A stretch of DNA of 64,000 nucleotides from Streptomyces sp. NBC_00457 (lineage in GTDB: Bacteria > Actinomycetota > Actinomycetes > Streptomycetales > Streptomycetaceae): the NCBI RefSeq assembly GCF_036014015.1, contig NZ_CP107905.1, positions 992,001 to 1,056,000 of the forward strand, given 5' to 3'. The translations under genes and the position numbers were made by a program. Below the pieces are notes generated by a model that saw only the letters and a program-made list of their open reading frames with translations, was not told where the DNA came from and did not search any database. Position 1 is the first letter of the stretch; each line of letters begins with the position of its first letter. This document shows, piece after piece, positions 9,238 through 17,746 of this stretch.

Positions 9238-10143
9238 TCAGGCCACCGCCTCGGGCGCCAGCTCACGCAGCTCCGCCAGCGCGGCAGCGACCGCGGGGCG
9301 CTCGTGGCCGCCGCGGCGCGTGCAGGTGAGGAGCTTGCGGTGCGGGTCGGCCGCGCACTGCACCCGGGTGATGGGCAGGTGGGGTGTCAGCTGTGCCAGC
9401 CGTGGGATCAGCGCGACCCCGAGCCCGTGCGCGACGAGATGGGCCATCACGTTCCAGTCCATCGCCTGGTGCACGACGTCCGGAGTGAACCCGGCCGCCC
9501 CGGCCGCCGACAGCACATGCGGACGGCAGGGGCTGTCCGGCACGGGGGCGATCCAGGGCTCGTGCGCCGCCTCCGCGAGGTCGATCCGGCCCCGCCCCGC
9601 CAAGGGGTGATCCTCGGGTACGACGAGGTCGAACGGGTCGTCAAGGAGCGGCTGTTGATCGAAGCGTGCGTCGCTGAGGGGCGGGTTGAACAAGGTGGCC
9701 TCGACGACCGCCAGATCGCACTCCCCCTCGAAGAGCAGGTTGAAGCTCTCCGGCACCTCCGCCTCCTGGATCCGTATGTCCAGACGCGGATGGCGTGTGC
9801 GCAGCCGCGCCGCCATGGGCGCCAGCAGTACCGAGACCGCCAGCGGGAATCCGCTCGCGCGCAAAGGCCCCGCGGGTTCGCCCTGGTCGGCCCGCAGATC
9901 CAGCTCGGCCCGGTCCCAGCGGGCCTGGATGGCGTCGGCGTGCGCGAGCAGGCTCTCGGCGGCCGGGGTGAGACGTACCCCGCGACCCTGCGGTTCGAGC
10001 AGGTCGACGCCCAGATCGCGGGCCAGCTGCCGGATCTGCTGGGAGGCCGCGGACGGCGTGAAGTGCAGGGCCTGGGCGGCCGCGGTGACCGTGCCGTAGT
10101 GGGCAACGGCCCTCAGGACGTGCAGTCGGCGCAGGTCAATCAT
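9238..10143 (-). CDS. LysR-family transcriptional regulator
   Basis: About 301 residues from ATG 10143. The N-terminal winged HTH is canonical: 'LRAVAHYGTVTAAAQALHFT', then 'SAASQQIRQLARDLGVDLLE'. A type 2 periplasmic-binding effector domain follows from about residue 90. LysR proteins usually control a divergent gene; here that is the 71-residue Cys-containing protein at 10266, with a 122-base gap. Ligand unknown. Confidence 0.92.
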   Translation of the reverse strand: MIDLRRLHVLRAVAHYGTVTAAAQALHFTPSAASQQIRQLARDLGVDLLEPQGRGVRLTPAAESLLAHADAIQARWDRAELDLRADQGEPAGPLRASGFPLAVSVLLAPMAARLRTRHPRLDIRIQEAEVPESFNLLFEGECDLAVVEATLFNPPLSDARFDQQPLLDDPFDLVVPEDHPLAGRGRIDLAEAAHEPWIAPVPDSPCRPHVLSAAGAAGFTPDVVHQAMDWNVMAHLVAHGLGVALIPRLAQLTPHLPITRVQCAADPHRKLLTCTRRGGHERPAVAAALAELRELAPEAVA

Positions 10144-10265
10144 GAAGTCCACGCTTCAAGGTGGAGTCCACGAAGTCAACCTGGACGTGTATGGAGGCCG
10201 GGCAGCACCCTGGCTGTGTCGCGACGGTCAACCAGCCATGACGCCCAACGACTTACGGAGTTCCC

Positions 10266-10481
10266 ATGACCAGCACGACCGGCACCGTCTGCCCGCACTG
10301 CGGCTGGCCCGACGGAGCCGAGCCCTTCCAGGTCGTGTCCCGGCACGTCACCGCCGCCGGCACAACGGTGTGGACCCGCTGCGGCTGCGGCTCGCTCCAG
10401 GTCCGGGTCGTCGACGACCACGGCATGCGGATCGTCTCCCGCAGCCGCCCCGCCCTCACCGAGCCGAGCCCGGCGAGCTAA
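10266..10481 (+). CDS. Small protein with CxxC...CxC cysteines, possible zinc ribbon
   Basis: A 71-residue protein behind an ACGGAG ribosome site. It begins with a CPHCGW motif (residues 9-14) and has a second cysteine pair in 'TRCGCGS' (Cys39, Cys41), suggesting a small zinc-ribbon or rubredoxin-like knuckle. No signal peptide. Its last codons overlap the convergent terC gene by four bases. Function unknown; it could be controlled by the divergent LysR protein. Confidence 0.75.
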   Translation: MTSTTGTVCPHCGWPDGAEPFQVVSRHVTAAGTTVWTRCGCGSLQVRVVDDHGMRIVSRSRPALTEPSPAS

Positions 10482-11449
10482 GCCACGCGTTCCGACTCGT
10501 TCTCCCGCTCCTGCTTCTTCGCGGCGCGCAGGCTCGTCACCGTGGTCACCGCCAGGACGAGCACGATGAAGCCGAGCGAGAAGGGGATGGAGATCTCGGG
10601 GACGTGGACCCCGGACTCGTGCAGGGCGTGCAGCACCAGCTTGACGCCGATGAAGCCGAGGATGATCGACAGGCCGTAGCTGAGGTGGACCAGCTTCTTC
10701 AGCAGGCCGCCGATGAGGAAGTACAGCTGCCGCAGACCCATCAACGCGAACGCGTTGGCGGTGAAGACGATGTACGGGTCCTCGGTCAGACCGTAGATGG
10801 CGGGGATGGAGTCGAGGGCGAAGAGCACGTCGGTGGAACCGATGGCGAGCATCACGACCAGCATCGGGGTCATGACCCGCTTGCCGTTCTGCTCGACCCA
10901 CAGCTTCGTGCCGTGGTAGCGGTCGGCCACACCGAAGCGGCGCTCGACCATCTTGAGCAGCTTGTTCTCCTGGTACTCCTCCTCGTGCTCCTCCTTGCGG
11001 GCGTCCTGGATCAGCTTCCAGGCGGTCCAGATCAGGAAGGCGCCGAAGAGGTAGAACACCCACGAGAAGGTGGAGATGATCGCCGCACCGGCCGCGATGA
11101 AGCCCGCACGCAGGACGAGGGCCATCAGGACACCGACCATCAGCACGCGCTGCTGGTACTGCGAGGGCACTGAGAACTTCGCCATGATCAGGACGAAGAC
11201 GAAGAGGTTGTCGACGCTCAGCGACTTCTCGGTGATGAACCCGGCGAAGAACTCACCGGCGGGCTGCCCGCCGCCGAAGACGGCCAGGCCGAGCCCGAAC
11301 AGACAGGCCAGCACCACCCATACGACCGTCCAGGTCCCCGCCTCCTTGACCGACACGTCGTGCGGCTTGCGGCCGATGAAAAAGTCGACGGCGACGAGGG
11401 CACAGAGCCCCACTACGGTCAGCAGCCAGACGGAGAGGGAGACGTTCAC
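10478..11449 (-). CDS. TerC-family integral membrane protein
   Basis: A 323-residue protein with about nine membrane helices. Family hallmarks are 'DFFIGRKPHDV' near the N-terminus, 'EKSLSVDNLFVFVLI' (acidic helix with Asp/Asn, proposed metal site) and the repeat-related 'IGSTDVLFALDSIPA'. A charged cytoplasmic loop ('EEHEEEYQENKLLKMVERR') lies in the middle. The start is GTG 11449 behind TAGGAGT. TerC proteins are linked to tellurite resistance and, in other bacteria, Mn2+ export during protein secretion. No other ter genes are nearby. Confidence 0.93.
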   Translation of the reverse strand: MNVSLSVWLLTVVGLCALVAVDFFIGRKPHDVSVKEAGTWTVVWVVLACLFGLGLAVFGGGQPAGEFFAGFITEKSLSVDNLFVFVLIMAKFSVPSQYQQRVLMVGVLMALVLRAGFIAAGAAIISTFSWVFYLFGAFLIWTAWKLIQDARKEEHEEEYQENKLLKMVERRFGVADRYHGTKLWVEQNGKRVMTPMLVVMLAIGSTDVLFALDSIPAIYGLTEDPYIVFTANAFALMGLRQLYFLIGGLLKKLVHLSYGLSIILGFIGVKLVLHALHESGVHVPEISIPFSLGFIVLVLAVTTVTSLRAAKKQERENESERVA

Positions 11450-11582
11450 GGGATTACTCCTAGTGCGATGGGGCCTGGACAGCGTTGTCGTCGCTTCCTT
11501 TCCGTTCCACTGACGGAAGGTGAACAAGAGGTCATGTCGTGGCAAGGTCTCATAGACGGATGTGCTGGTCAGCGGGGTGCCA

Positions 11583-11618
11583 CCCGCCGTACGGCGGGCA
11601 GGTTCCGCCGTACGGCGG
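11583..11618. promoter_or_regulatory. Tandem 14-16 bp palindromes upstream of the esterase
   Basis: CCCGCCGTACGGCGGG (11583-11598) and CCGCCGTACGGCGG (11605-11618) are perfect palindromes with the same core, 21 bases apart centre to centre (two helical turns). They lie 76 bases before the esterase start and 134 bases before the divergent terC start. Operator function is inferred from symmetry and phasing; the cognate regulator is unknown. Confidence 0.6.
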
Positions 11619-11693
11619 CGCTCCCGGGCCGCCGTCGTGCGCGGACCATGACCACAAGAGCCGCCGCGCGACAGCGTGATGTGAGGAGAAGCC

Positions 11694-12668
11694 ATGACCC
11701 AGGTGCCGCCCCCGTTCGACCCCGAGCTCGCCGCCGCGCTGGAGACGATCAAGGACATGATCTCGCCCAGTCTCACGTCGGAGGAGATCGAGGAGGTGAG
11801 GACCGGTCCGGGCATCCAGATGCTGGCCGAGCTGGACCTCACCGACGGCGGGTTCTTCGAGGTCGAGGACCGGGTCGTGCCGGGGCCGGAGGGAGCCCCG
11901 GACATCTCGCTGCTGATCTGCCGTCCGGCCGCCGAGCCGGTCGCGGGCCCGCGTCCGATCGTCTACCACGTCCACGGCGGGGGCATGGTCCTCGGCACCA
12001 ACCGGGTCGGCGTGGACGTACCACTGGCCTGGGCCCGGGAGCTGGACGCGGTCGTGGTGTCCGTCGAGTACCGGCTGGCGCCCGAGCATCCGCACCCGGC
12101 GCCGGTCGAGGACGTGTACGCGGGTCTGGTGTGGACGGCGGACCACGCCGAGGAGATCACCGGGGACCCGGAGCGGATCGTCGTCGCCGGTGCCAGCGCG
12201 GGCGGCGGGCTGTCCGCGGCGCTGGCTCTGCTCACCCGTGACCGCAAGGGCCCGCAGCCGGTCGGGCAGCTCCTGATGTGCCCGATGCTCGACGACCGCA
12301 ACGACACGCCGTCGTCGTACCAGATGGCGGGCCTCGGCATATGGGACCGCACGTCCAACGACACCGGCTGGACGGCCCTGCTCGGCGAGGCGCGCGGCGG
12401 CCCGGACGTGCCCGCCTACGCGGCACCGGCCCGGGCCGAGGACCTGACCGGGCTGCCGCCGGCCTTCCTGGACGTCGGTTCCGCGGAGACCTTCCGCGAC
12501 GAGGTCGTCGCCTACGCCTCACGCCTCTGGCAGGCCGGCGGCGTGGCCGAGCTGCACGTATGGCCAGGCGGCTTCCACGGCTTCGACGGCTTCGCCCCAC
12601 AGGCGGCCCTGTCCCAGGCAGCCCGGGCGGCACATCTGCAGTGGCTGCGACGACTGCTGGGGAACTGA
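11694..12668 (+). CDS. Alpha/beta hydrolase, hormone-sensitive-lipase-type esterase
   Basis: A 324-residue HSL-family (family IV) esterase. The oxyanion motif HGGG is in 'YHVHGGGMVLG' (about residues 90-100), the nucleophile elbow is GASAGGG (about 164-170), the acid is in 'FLDVGSAET' and the histidine in 'GGFHGFDGF'. RBS GAGGAGAAG precedes ATG 11694. No signal peptide, so likely cytosolic. It probably hydrolyses short acyl esters. The last 24 codons plus the following DNA are the founder unit of the 106-bp tandem array downstream. Confidence 0.93.
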   Translation: MTQVPPPFDPELAAALETIKDMISPSLTSEEIEEVRTGPGIQMLAELDLTDGGFFEVEDRVVPGPEGAPDISLLICRPAAEPVAGPRPIVYHVHGGGMVLGTNRVGVDVPLAWARELDAVVVSVEYRLAPEHPHPAPVEDVYAGLVWTADHAEEITGDPERIVVAGASAGGGLSAALALLTRDRKGPQPVGQLLMCPMLDDRNDTPSSYQMAGLGIWDRTSNDTGWTALLGEARGGPDVPAYAAPARAEDLTGLPPAFLDVGSAETFRDEVVAYASRLWQAGGVAELHVWPGGFHGFDGFAPQAALSQAARAAHLQWLRRLLGN

Positions 12669-13445
12669 CGCCCGACCGATCCCCACTCCCCCAGTCCGGG
12701 GCCCACAGGCGGCCCGGACCCAGACAGCCCGGGCAGCACACCTGCAACGGCTGCGACGACTGCTGGGGAACTGACGCCCGACCGATCCCCACTCCCCCAG
12801 TCCGGGGCCCACAGGCGGCCCGGACCCAGACAGCCCGGGCAGCACACCTGCAACGGCTACGACGACTGCTGGGGAACTGACGCCCGACCGATCCCCACTC
12901 CCCCAGTCCGGGGCCCACAGGCGGCCCGGACCCAGACAGCCCGGGCAGCACACCTGCAACGGCTACGACGACTGCTGGGGAACTGACGCCCGACCGATCC
13001 CCACTCCCCCAGTCCGGGGCCCACAGGCGGCCCGGACCCAGACAGCCCGGGCAGCACACCTGCAACGGCTACGACGACTGCTGGGGAACTGACGCCCGAC
13101 CGATCCCCACTCCCCCAGTCCGGGGCCCACAGGCGGCCCGGACCCAGACAGCCCGGGCAGCACACCTGCAACGGCTACGACGACTGCTGGCGAGCTGACG
13201 CCCGACCGATCCCCACTCCCCCAGTCCGGGGCCCACAGGCGGCCCGGACCCAGACAGCCCGGGCAGCACACCTGCAACGGCTACGACGACTGCTGGCGAG
13301 CTGACGCCCGACCGATCCCCACTCCCCCAGTCCGGGGCCCACAGGCGGCCCGGACCCAGACAGCCCGGGCAGCACACCTGCAACGGCTACGACGACTGCT
13401 GCGGAGCTGAGGCCCGGCGGATCCTCGCTCCCCCGGATCCGGTGC
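12598..13445. repeat. 106-bp direct tandem array derived from the esterase 3' end (about 8 units)
   Basis: Unit starts are at 12598 (inside the esterase gene, diverged), then 12704, 12810, 12916, 13022, 13128, 13234 and 13340 (last unit decayed in its second half). Units 2-7 are nearly identical; small changes include GGGGAACTGA versus GGCGAGCTGA before the repeated stop. Each unit re-encodes a copy of the esterase tail ending in RLRRLLGN-stop plus about 36 bases of downstream DNA. Because 106 is not a multiple of three, the frame shifts at each unit. Each unit also contains a GTCCGGG...CCCGGAC dyad, a possible hairpin. This array fills the gap before the PucR-like gene and contains no other gene. 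Confidence 0.95.
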
Positions 13446-13489
13446 CCCCGCAGGTTCCTCATCCACGCCCGATGCCGCACCATGGGCAG

Positions 13490-14485
13490 ATGAAAGAGCT
13501 GGCCGGGCGTCTGACGGCGCTGGATCCGGATGCCGGTGCCGCCGTGCGGGTCATCGCCTACTTCGACCGGCTGTCCGAGTCGCGGGCGGGCCTGGAGGCG
13601 CTGGTGCGCGGGGCGGCCGTACTGGCCGGGGTGCCCGCGCGGCTCGTCGATGCCGACCGGCGGGTACAGGTGCGCGTGGAGCCGGACGGCACCCGGCACG
13701 ACTCCGACCTCCCGCCGGACCCCGGCTGGCCGTGCGCGGCGCTGATTCCGGACGGTGCGCCGGCGCTGTGGCTGGAGCGCGCGGAGGCGGAGCCCAGTGT
13801 GGTCGACGCGGTGATCCTGGAGCGGGCGGCCGGTGCCGTCCGGCGGGTCCTCGACCGCACCCGGGGCCGGGCCCCCGTCGACGACCCCGCCCTCGTCGAA
13901 ACCGTCCTCGACGCCACCGCCCCGGAGGCGGCCCGGCTGCACGCCGCACGCCGGCTGGGCCTGGACCCCGCGGGACGGGCCCGCGCCCTGGCGCCGTACG
14001 ACGGCCGCCCCCGCATCGCACCGGCGCACCCGGAGACCGAGCCACCGCTCACCGGACAGCGCATGGGCGTCGGCCCCGCCGTCCCCGTGCTCGACCTGCC
14101 GCGCTCCTGGGCGGCGGCCCGCACCGCCCTGCGCTTCACGGCGGACGGCACCGCTCAAGACCCCGGCACCCGCGTCGTCCACGCCGACGACCTGGGCGGT
14201 ATCGCGCTCCTCGCCGACCTGGTCGTCCCCGGTGCCGAACCCCCGCCCGACGTCCGCGCCGTAGAGGCGGCGGCAGCGTCGACGCCCTGGCTGCTGGCCA
14301 CGCTGACCGCGGTCGCCTCGACGGCGAGCCTGCGCGCGGCGGCCACCGGGATCAACGTGCACCACTCGACGCTCCAGGACCGGCTGGCCCACGCCGAGCA
14401 TCTGCTGGGCTGGCCGGTGCGCACTCCGCAGGGCCGGCTCAGGCTGCAACTGGCCCTGGCGATGCGGCACTTGGCGCGCTCATAA
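13490..14485 (+). CDS. PucR-like regulator with C-terminal HTH
   Basis: About 331 residues from ATG 13490; ATG 13472 would add six residues. The opening 'LDPDAGAAVRVIAYFDRL' resembles the N-terminus of actinobacterial PucR-type regulators, and the C-terminus has the HTH_30-like segment 'SLRAAATGINVHHSTLQDRL' followed by a conserved helix. The middle is a GAF-like or unknown sensor region. The regulated genes are not obvious. The 106-bp array lies directly upstream and may contain or disrupt its promoter. Confidence 0.8.
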   Translation: MKELAGRLTALDPDAGAAVRVIAYFDRLSESRAGLEALVRGAAVLAGVPARLVDADRRVQVRVEPDGTRHDSDLPPDPGWPCAALIPDGAPALWLERAEAEPSVVDAVILERAAGAVRRVLDRTRGRAPVDDPALVETVLDATAPEAARLHAARRLGLDPAGRARALAPYDGRPRIAPAHPETEPPLTGQRMGVGPAVPVLDLPRSWAAARTALRFTADGTAQDPGTRVVHADDLGGIALLADLVVPGAEPPPDVRAVEAAAASTPWLLATLTAVASTASLRAAATGINVHHSTLQDRLAHAEHLLGWPVRTPQGRLRLQLALAMRHLARS

Positions 14486-14498
14486 CCCGAGACGCGCG

Positions 14499-15077
14499 TT
14501 ACGCCACCCCCGGCGACGCGCGCTGCTCAAGTCGCCGCAGCGCCGTCCGGCCCCACTCCAGGTTCGCCCGCTCGAAGGCCACCCCGCCCATCAGCGTGAG
14601 GAAGGGCCCGATGCGCTCGGCGTCGGCGAAGTACTCGTCCTCGCTGCGTCCCGCCAGCAGCCGCTCCCGCATCCGCTCGTACCGGGCCAGCTTGGCAGTG
14701 GACCGCTCCATTCGCTCGACGACCGCGGCCCGTACGGCGTCGATGTCGCCGGTGTCGCCTATGTCGACGCACTGGACCCGGACCATCAGTTCGTCCCGGA
14801 TGGCCGTCGGTTTCGAGGGCCCTTCGGCGACATAGGCGCGCAGGACGTCACGACCGGCTTCGGTGAGCGAGAAGAGCCGCTTGTTGGGCCGGCGTTCCTG
14901 CTGTACGACCCGGGCGGAGACGAGCCCCTCGTTCTCCATGCGCTCCAGCTCCCGGTAGAGCTGCTGGGGCGTGGCCATCCAGAAGTTCGCCACCGAGGCC
15001 TCGAACCCCTTCGCGAGGTCGTACCCGGACGCCTCGCCCTCCAGCAGCGCGGCCATCACCGCATTACGCAACGCCAT
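14499..15077 (-). CDS. PadR-family transcriptional regulator
   Basis: A 192-residue protein with an N-terminal PadR winged helix ('ALLEGEASGYDLAKGFEAS', 'PQQLYRELERMENEGLVSAR', wing 'RRPNKRLFSLTEAGR') and the C-terminal helical Vir_act domain used for dimerisation. PadR proteins repress efflux or phenolic stress genes. It is divergent from the MFS transporter with 99 bases between the starts, so regulation of that transporter is possible, although the palindrome there looks more like a LacI site. Confidence 0.92.
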   Translation of the reverse strand: MALRNAVMAALLEGEASGYDLAKGFEASVANFWMATPQQLYRELERMENEGLVSARVVQQERRPNKRLFSLTEAGRDVLRAYVAEGPSKPTAIRDELMVRVQCVDIGDTGDIDAVRAAVVERMERSTAKLARYERMRERLLAGRSEDEYFADAERIGPFLTLMGGVAFERANLEWGRTALRRLEQRASPGVA

Positions 15078-15150
15078 GGCCTCAAATTATCAGTCCGTTG
15101 ATTACTCAACGGGGCGACCGTCGCCTCGCCCAGGGTCTTGACCCGCGGTC

Positions 15151-15170
15151 GGATGTTACCGGTAACATCC
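15151..15170. promoter_or_regulatory. Perfect 20-bp palindrome before the MFS gene
   Basis: GGATGTTACCGGTAACATCC reads the same on both strands and ends six bases before the MFS start codon, where a bound repressor would block transcription or initiation. The GTTACCGGTAAC core with a central CG fits LacI-family operators; a LacI gene follows at 16685. The link is inferred. Confidence 0.75.
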
Positions 15171-15176
15171 CTCCTC

Positions 15177-16364
15177 GTGACCGAACCACAGACCGCTCGG
15201 CCCCTTACCCCTCCCCTGGCTCCTTCCGTCTTCAGCCCGTCCGCGGTGGTCGCGTCCTGCGTGGGCTTCGTGCTCATCGGCGCGCTCCAGGCCCTCTACG
15301 GCCCCTCGATCCCGGCCCTCCGCGAAAAGTTCGGTCTGTCGCCCTCGGCCGCCGGGCTGGCGCTGAGCGCGCACTTCGTGGGCGGGGTGGCGGGTGTGCT
15401 GCTCTTCGACCGGCTGTACGGCCGGATCGGCAACCGGCGGCTGCTCGGCGTCTCCTATCTGCTGATGGCGGTCGGTGCGGCCGGGTTCGCGCTGGCGCAG
15501 AGCTGGCCCGTGGCCCTGGCCGCCGCGCTGCTCGCCGGGCTCGGGTTCGGCGGGATCGACTACGGCCTGAACCAGCTGTTCGCGGTCGGGTTCGGCCGCC
15601 GTTCCACCGCGATGCTGAATGTCCTCAACGCGCACTTCGGCGTGGGCGCGATCCTCGGCCCGGCGCTGATCGGTGCGGTGGGCGCGGAGCACTATCCCGC
15701 GGTGTTCCTCGGTTTCGCGCTGGCCAACCTGCCGTTGCTGCTGTGCTTGAGGGGCGTACGGGACCGGGTGCCGCCGCCTGCCAGTGAGGTGCCGGAGTCC
15801 GGTGCCGGGGTCCTCCGCCGCAGCCTCGGCTCGGTGCTCGCCGTGTTCGTCGCGCTGTATGTCCTGCACGTGGGCATCGAGGCCGGGGTGGGCGGCTGGG
15901 AGCCCACCCATCTGGAGACCGTGGGTTATGGCGCCGGGGCCGCGGCCACCGCCACGTCCGTATACTGGCTGATGATGACCGTCGGCCGCTTCCTGGTGGC
16001 GCCGCTCGCGCTGCGCTTCTCGGCGCAGGCCATCATCACCGTCTCCTGCGCGGGTATGACGGTCTGCCTGCTGCTGGCGGCCGTGCCGGGCCTCGCCCCG
16101 TACGCGTACGCCGGGGTCGGTCTGTTCATCGCGCCGATCTTTCCCACCGGGCTGCCGTGGCTGCACCGGGCGGCCCCGGGCGCCCGGCGGGCCGGTGCGG
16201 TCGTGATCGCCGCGTCGATGGTCGGCGGTGTCGCGGCCGGTCCGGCGCTCGGCAAGGCCATCGAGTGGTCCGGGATCCGCGCGGTCCCGCTGCTGCTCTG
16301 CGCCGTCTCGGCGGTATGCCTGGCCGCGACGCTCTGGCTCATCCGCGCGACCCGACGCCGCTGA
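15177..16364 (+). CDS. MFS transporter, sugar-type
   Basis: About 395 residues with 12 predicted membrane helices. The first loop has 'FDRLYGRIGNRRLLG', the MFS signature between helices 2 and 3. The start is uncertain: GTG 15177 is chosen because the palindrome lies immediately upstream; GTG 15138 or ATG 15153 would place the palindrome in or at the coding region. No ribosome site is visible before 15177, so it may be leaderless. Substrate unknown; the general form resembles FucP/galactose-type permeases. The LacI gene downstream suggests a sugar. Confidence 0.85.
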   Translation: MTEPQTARPLTPPLAPSVFSPSAVVASCVGFVLIGALQALYGPSIPALREKFGLSPSAAGLALSAHFVGGVAGVLLFDRLYGRIGNRRLLGVSYLLMAVGAAGFALAQSWPVALAAALLAGLGFGGIDYGLNQLFAVGFGRRSTAMLNVLNAHFGVGAILGPALIGAVGAEHYPAVFLGFALANLPLLLCLRGVRDRVPPPASEVPESGAGVLRRSLGSVLAVFVALYVLHVGIEAGVGGWEPTHLETVGYGAGAAATATSVYWLMMTVGRFLVAPLALRFSAQAIITVSCAGMTVCLLLAAVPGLAPYAYAGVGLFIAPIFPTGLPWLHRAAPGARRAGAVVIAASMVGGVAAGPALGKAIEWSGIRAVPLLLCAVSAVCLAATLWLIRATRRR

Positions 16365-16395
16365 GAGCTCCGCTGGGTAGGCGGTTTGTTCGCCG

Positions 16396-16445
16396 CGGGC
16401 CGGTGGGGGCTGATCGCGCAGTTCCCCGCGCCCCTTGCGGGGCGC
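16396..16445. repeat. Dispersed intergenic repeat, copy 1 (hairpin-ended)
   Basis: A 50-base element nearly identical to 34773-34822. Its 3' part forms a 7-bp hairpin GCGCCCC-TTGC-GGGGCGC (16428-16445), so it can act as a terminator for the MFS gene. From memory this GCGCAGTTCCCCGCGCCCC element is very common between Streptomyces genes. The rest of the 320-base gap (16365-16684) shows no further gene. Confidence 0.85.
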
Positions 16446-16684
16446 GGCCCGGCTTCCGTCCGATGCGCTGCGTGCCGAGGGGTTGCGGGTGCGGGTGCTG
16501 CCACCGAACGCCGAAGCCCGGGTGCATGTGCCCGGTGAGGCCCGCGACGGCTGGGGTACAGATCCCGGCGAGCGGGATGAGTGGGCACGCGGGGCGGTCG
16601 TGGGCGGTCCCGCCGGGACAGGGCCCGCCGTGCGCGCCGCCTATGCTGAGGACCTGCCGCCGCGATCCCGAGGACACACCCGCC

Positions 16685-17746
16685 ATGACCAGTAGCGCCG
16701 TTCCGAAGGGGCGCAGTCGTCGGAACTTCGCCGGGGCGCGTCCTGTCATGGATGACGTGGCGCGGCTGGCCGGTGTCTCGAAGCAGACCGTGTCGCGGGT
16801 GCTCAACGACAACCCGGCGGTGCGCCCCGAGACCCGGGAGGCGGTGCGGGCCGCGATGCGTACGCTCGGCTACCGCCCGAGCCGCAGCGCCCGGTCCCTG
16901 GCCAGCGGCAGGACCCGCATGCTCGGCGTGATCTCCTTCGACGCGGCGCGCTACGGACCCGCCTCCATCCTCACCGCGATCAACACGGCGGCGCAGGAGG
17001 CCGGTTACCTGGTGAGCTCCATCGCCCTCGACACGGCCGACCCGGACACGGTGGTCGAGGCCGTGGACCGGCTGTCGGCCGAGGGCGCGGAGGGCGTGAT
17101 CGCCATCGCCCCGCAGGCGTGGGTGGGCCGGGCGCTGGTGGACGCCCGTCTCGACAGTCCGCTGGTGGTCCTGGAGAACGACCTCGGGGGCGGCGGCACG
17201 CCCCTGGTCACCGCGAATTCCCGCATCGGCGCCCGTGACGCCACCGAGCACCTGCTGCGCCTCGGCCATCCGACCGTCTTCCACATCGCGGGCCCGACCG
17301 GATGGACCTCCGCCGATCTGCGCGTCGCCGGCTGGCAGGCGACTCTGGAGGCGGCCGGGGCCGAGGTGCACGCCCCGCTGACCGGCGACTGGAGCGCCGA
17401 GTCCGGATACGACCTGGGGCAACAGCTGGCCCGCCGCTCCGACGTCACCGCGGTCTTCGCGTCCAACGACCAGATGGCGCTCGGCGTCCTGCACGCCCTG
17501 CACGAGGCCGGGCGGGCAGTCCCCGGGGACGTCAGTGTCGTCGGCTACGACGACATCCCCGAGGCCGCCCACTTCCTCCCCCCGCTGACCACCGTCCGCA
17601 CGGACTTCGCCGAGATCGGCACCCGGTCACTGCGGCTGCTGCTCAACCGCATCGACGACCCCGCCGAGCCACCCCGCGTCGAGCCGCTCGTCCCGGTCGA
17701 ACTGGTCGTCCGCCGCAGCAGCGGTCCCTACGGCCGCTCCTCCTGA
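16685..17746 (+). CDS. LacI-family regulator
   Basis: A 353-residue LacI protein. The HTH is 'MDDVARLAGVSKQTVSRVLN' after an unusual 20-residue basic N-terminal extension (GRSRRN). A hinge helix ('SARSLASGRTRMLG') and a sugar-binding sensor domain follow, ending in the conserved 'VVGYDDIPEAAHFLPPLTTV'. Its last 19 bases overlap the convergent GH42 gene. It may control the upstream MFS gene through the palindrome at 15151; the GH42/ABC operon has its own LacI gene at 24081. Confidence 0.92.
   Translation: MTSSAVPKGRSRRNFAGARPVMDDVARLAGVSKQTVSRVLNDNPAVRPETREAVRAAMRTLGYRPSRSARSLASGRTRMLGVISFDAARYGPASILTAINTAAQEAGYLVSSIALDTADPDTVVEAVDRLSAEGAEGVIAIAPQAWVGRALVDARLDSPLVVLENDLGGGGTPLVTANSRIGARDATEHLLRLGHPTVFHIAGPTGWTSADLRVAGWQATLEAAGAEVHAPLTGDWSAESGYDLGQQLARRSDVTAVFASNDQMALGVLHALHEAGRAVPGDVSVVGYDDIPEAAHFLPPLTTVRTDFAEIGTRSLRLLLNRIDDPAEPPRVEPLVPVELVVRRSSGPYGRSS

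Noticed and set aside
11450..11690. Mn2+ (yybP-ykoY) riboswitch before the TerC gene
   Set aside because: Known partners of TerC genes in some bacteria, but I could not find the conserved paired junction; only the two DNA palindromes stand out.
12512..13383. Series of minus-strand frames starting 'MQVCCPGCLGPGRLWAPDWG' every 106 bases
   Set aside because: They are created by the tandem array; no ribosome sites, and the founder DNA is the coding end of the esterase on the other strand.
12704..13445. CRISPR array
   Set aside because: Units are 106-base direct repeats with no unique spacers, and no cas genes are nearby.
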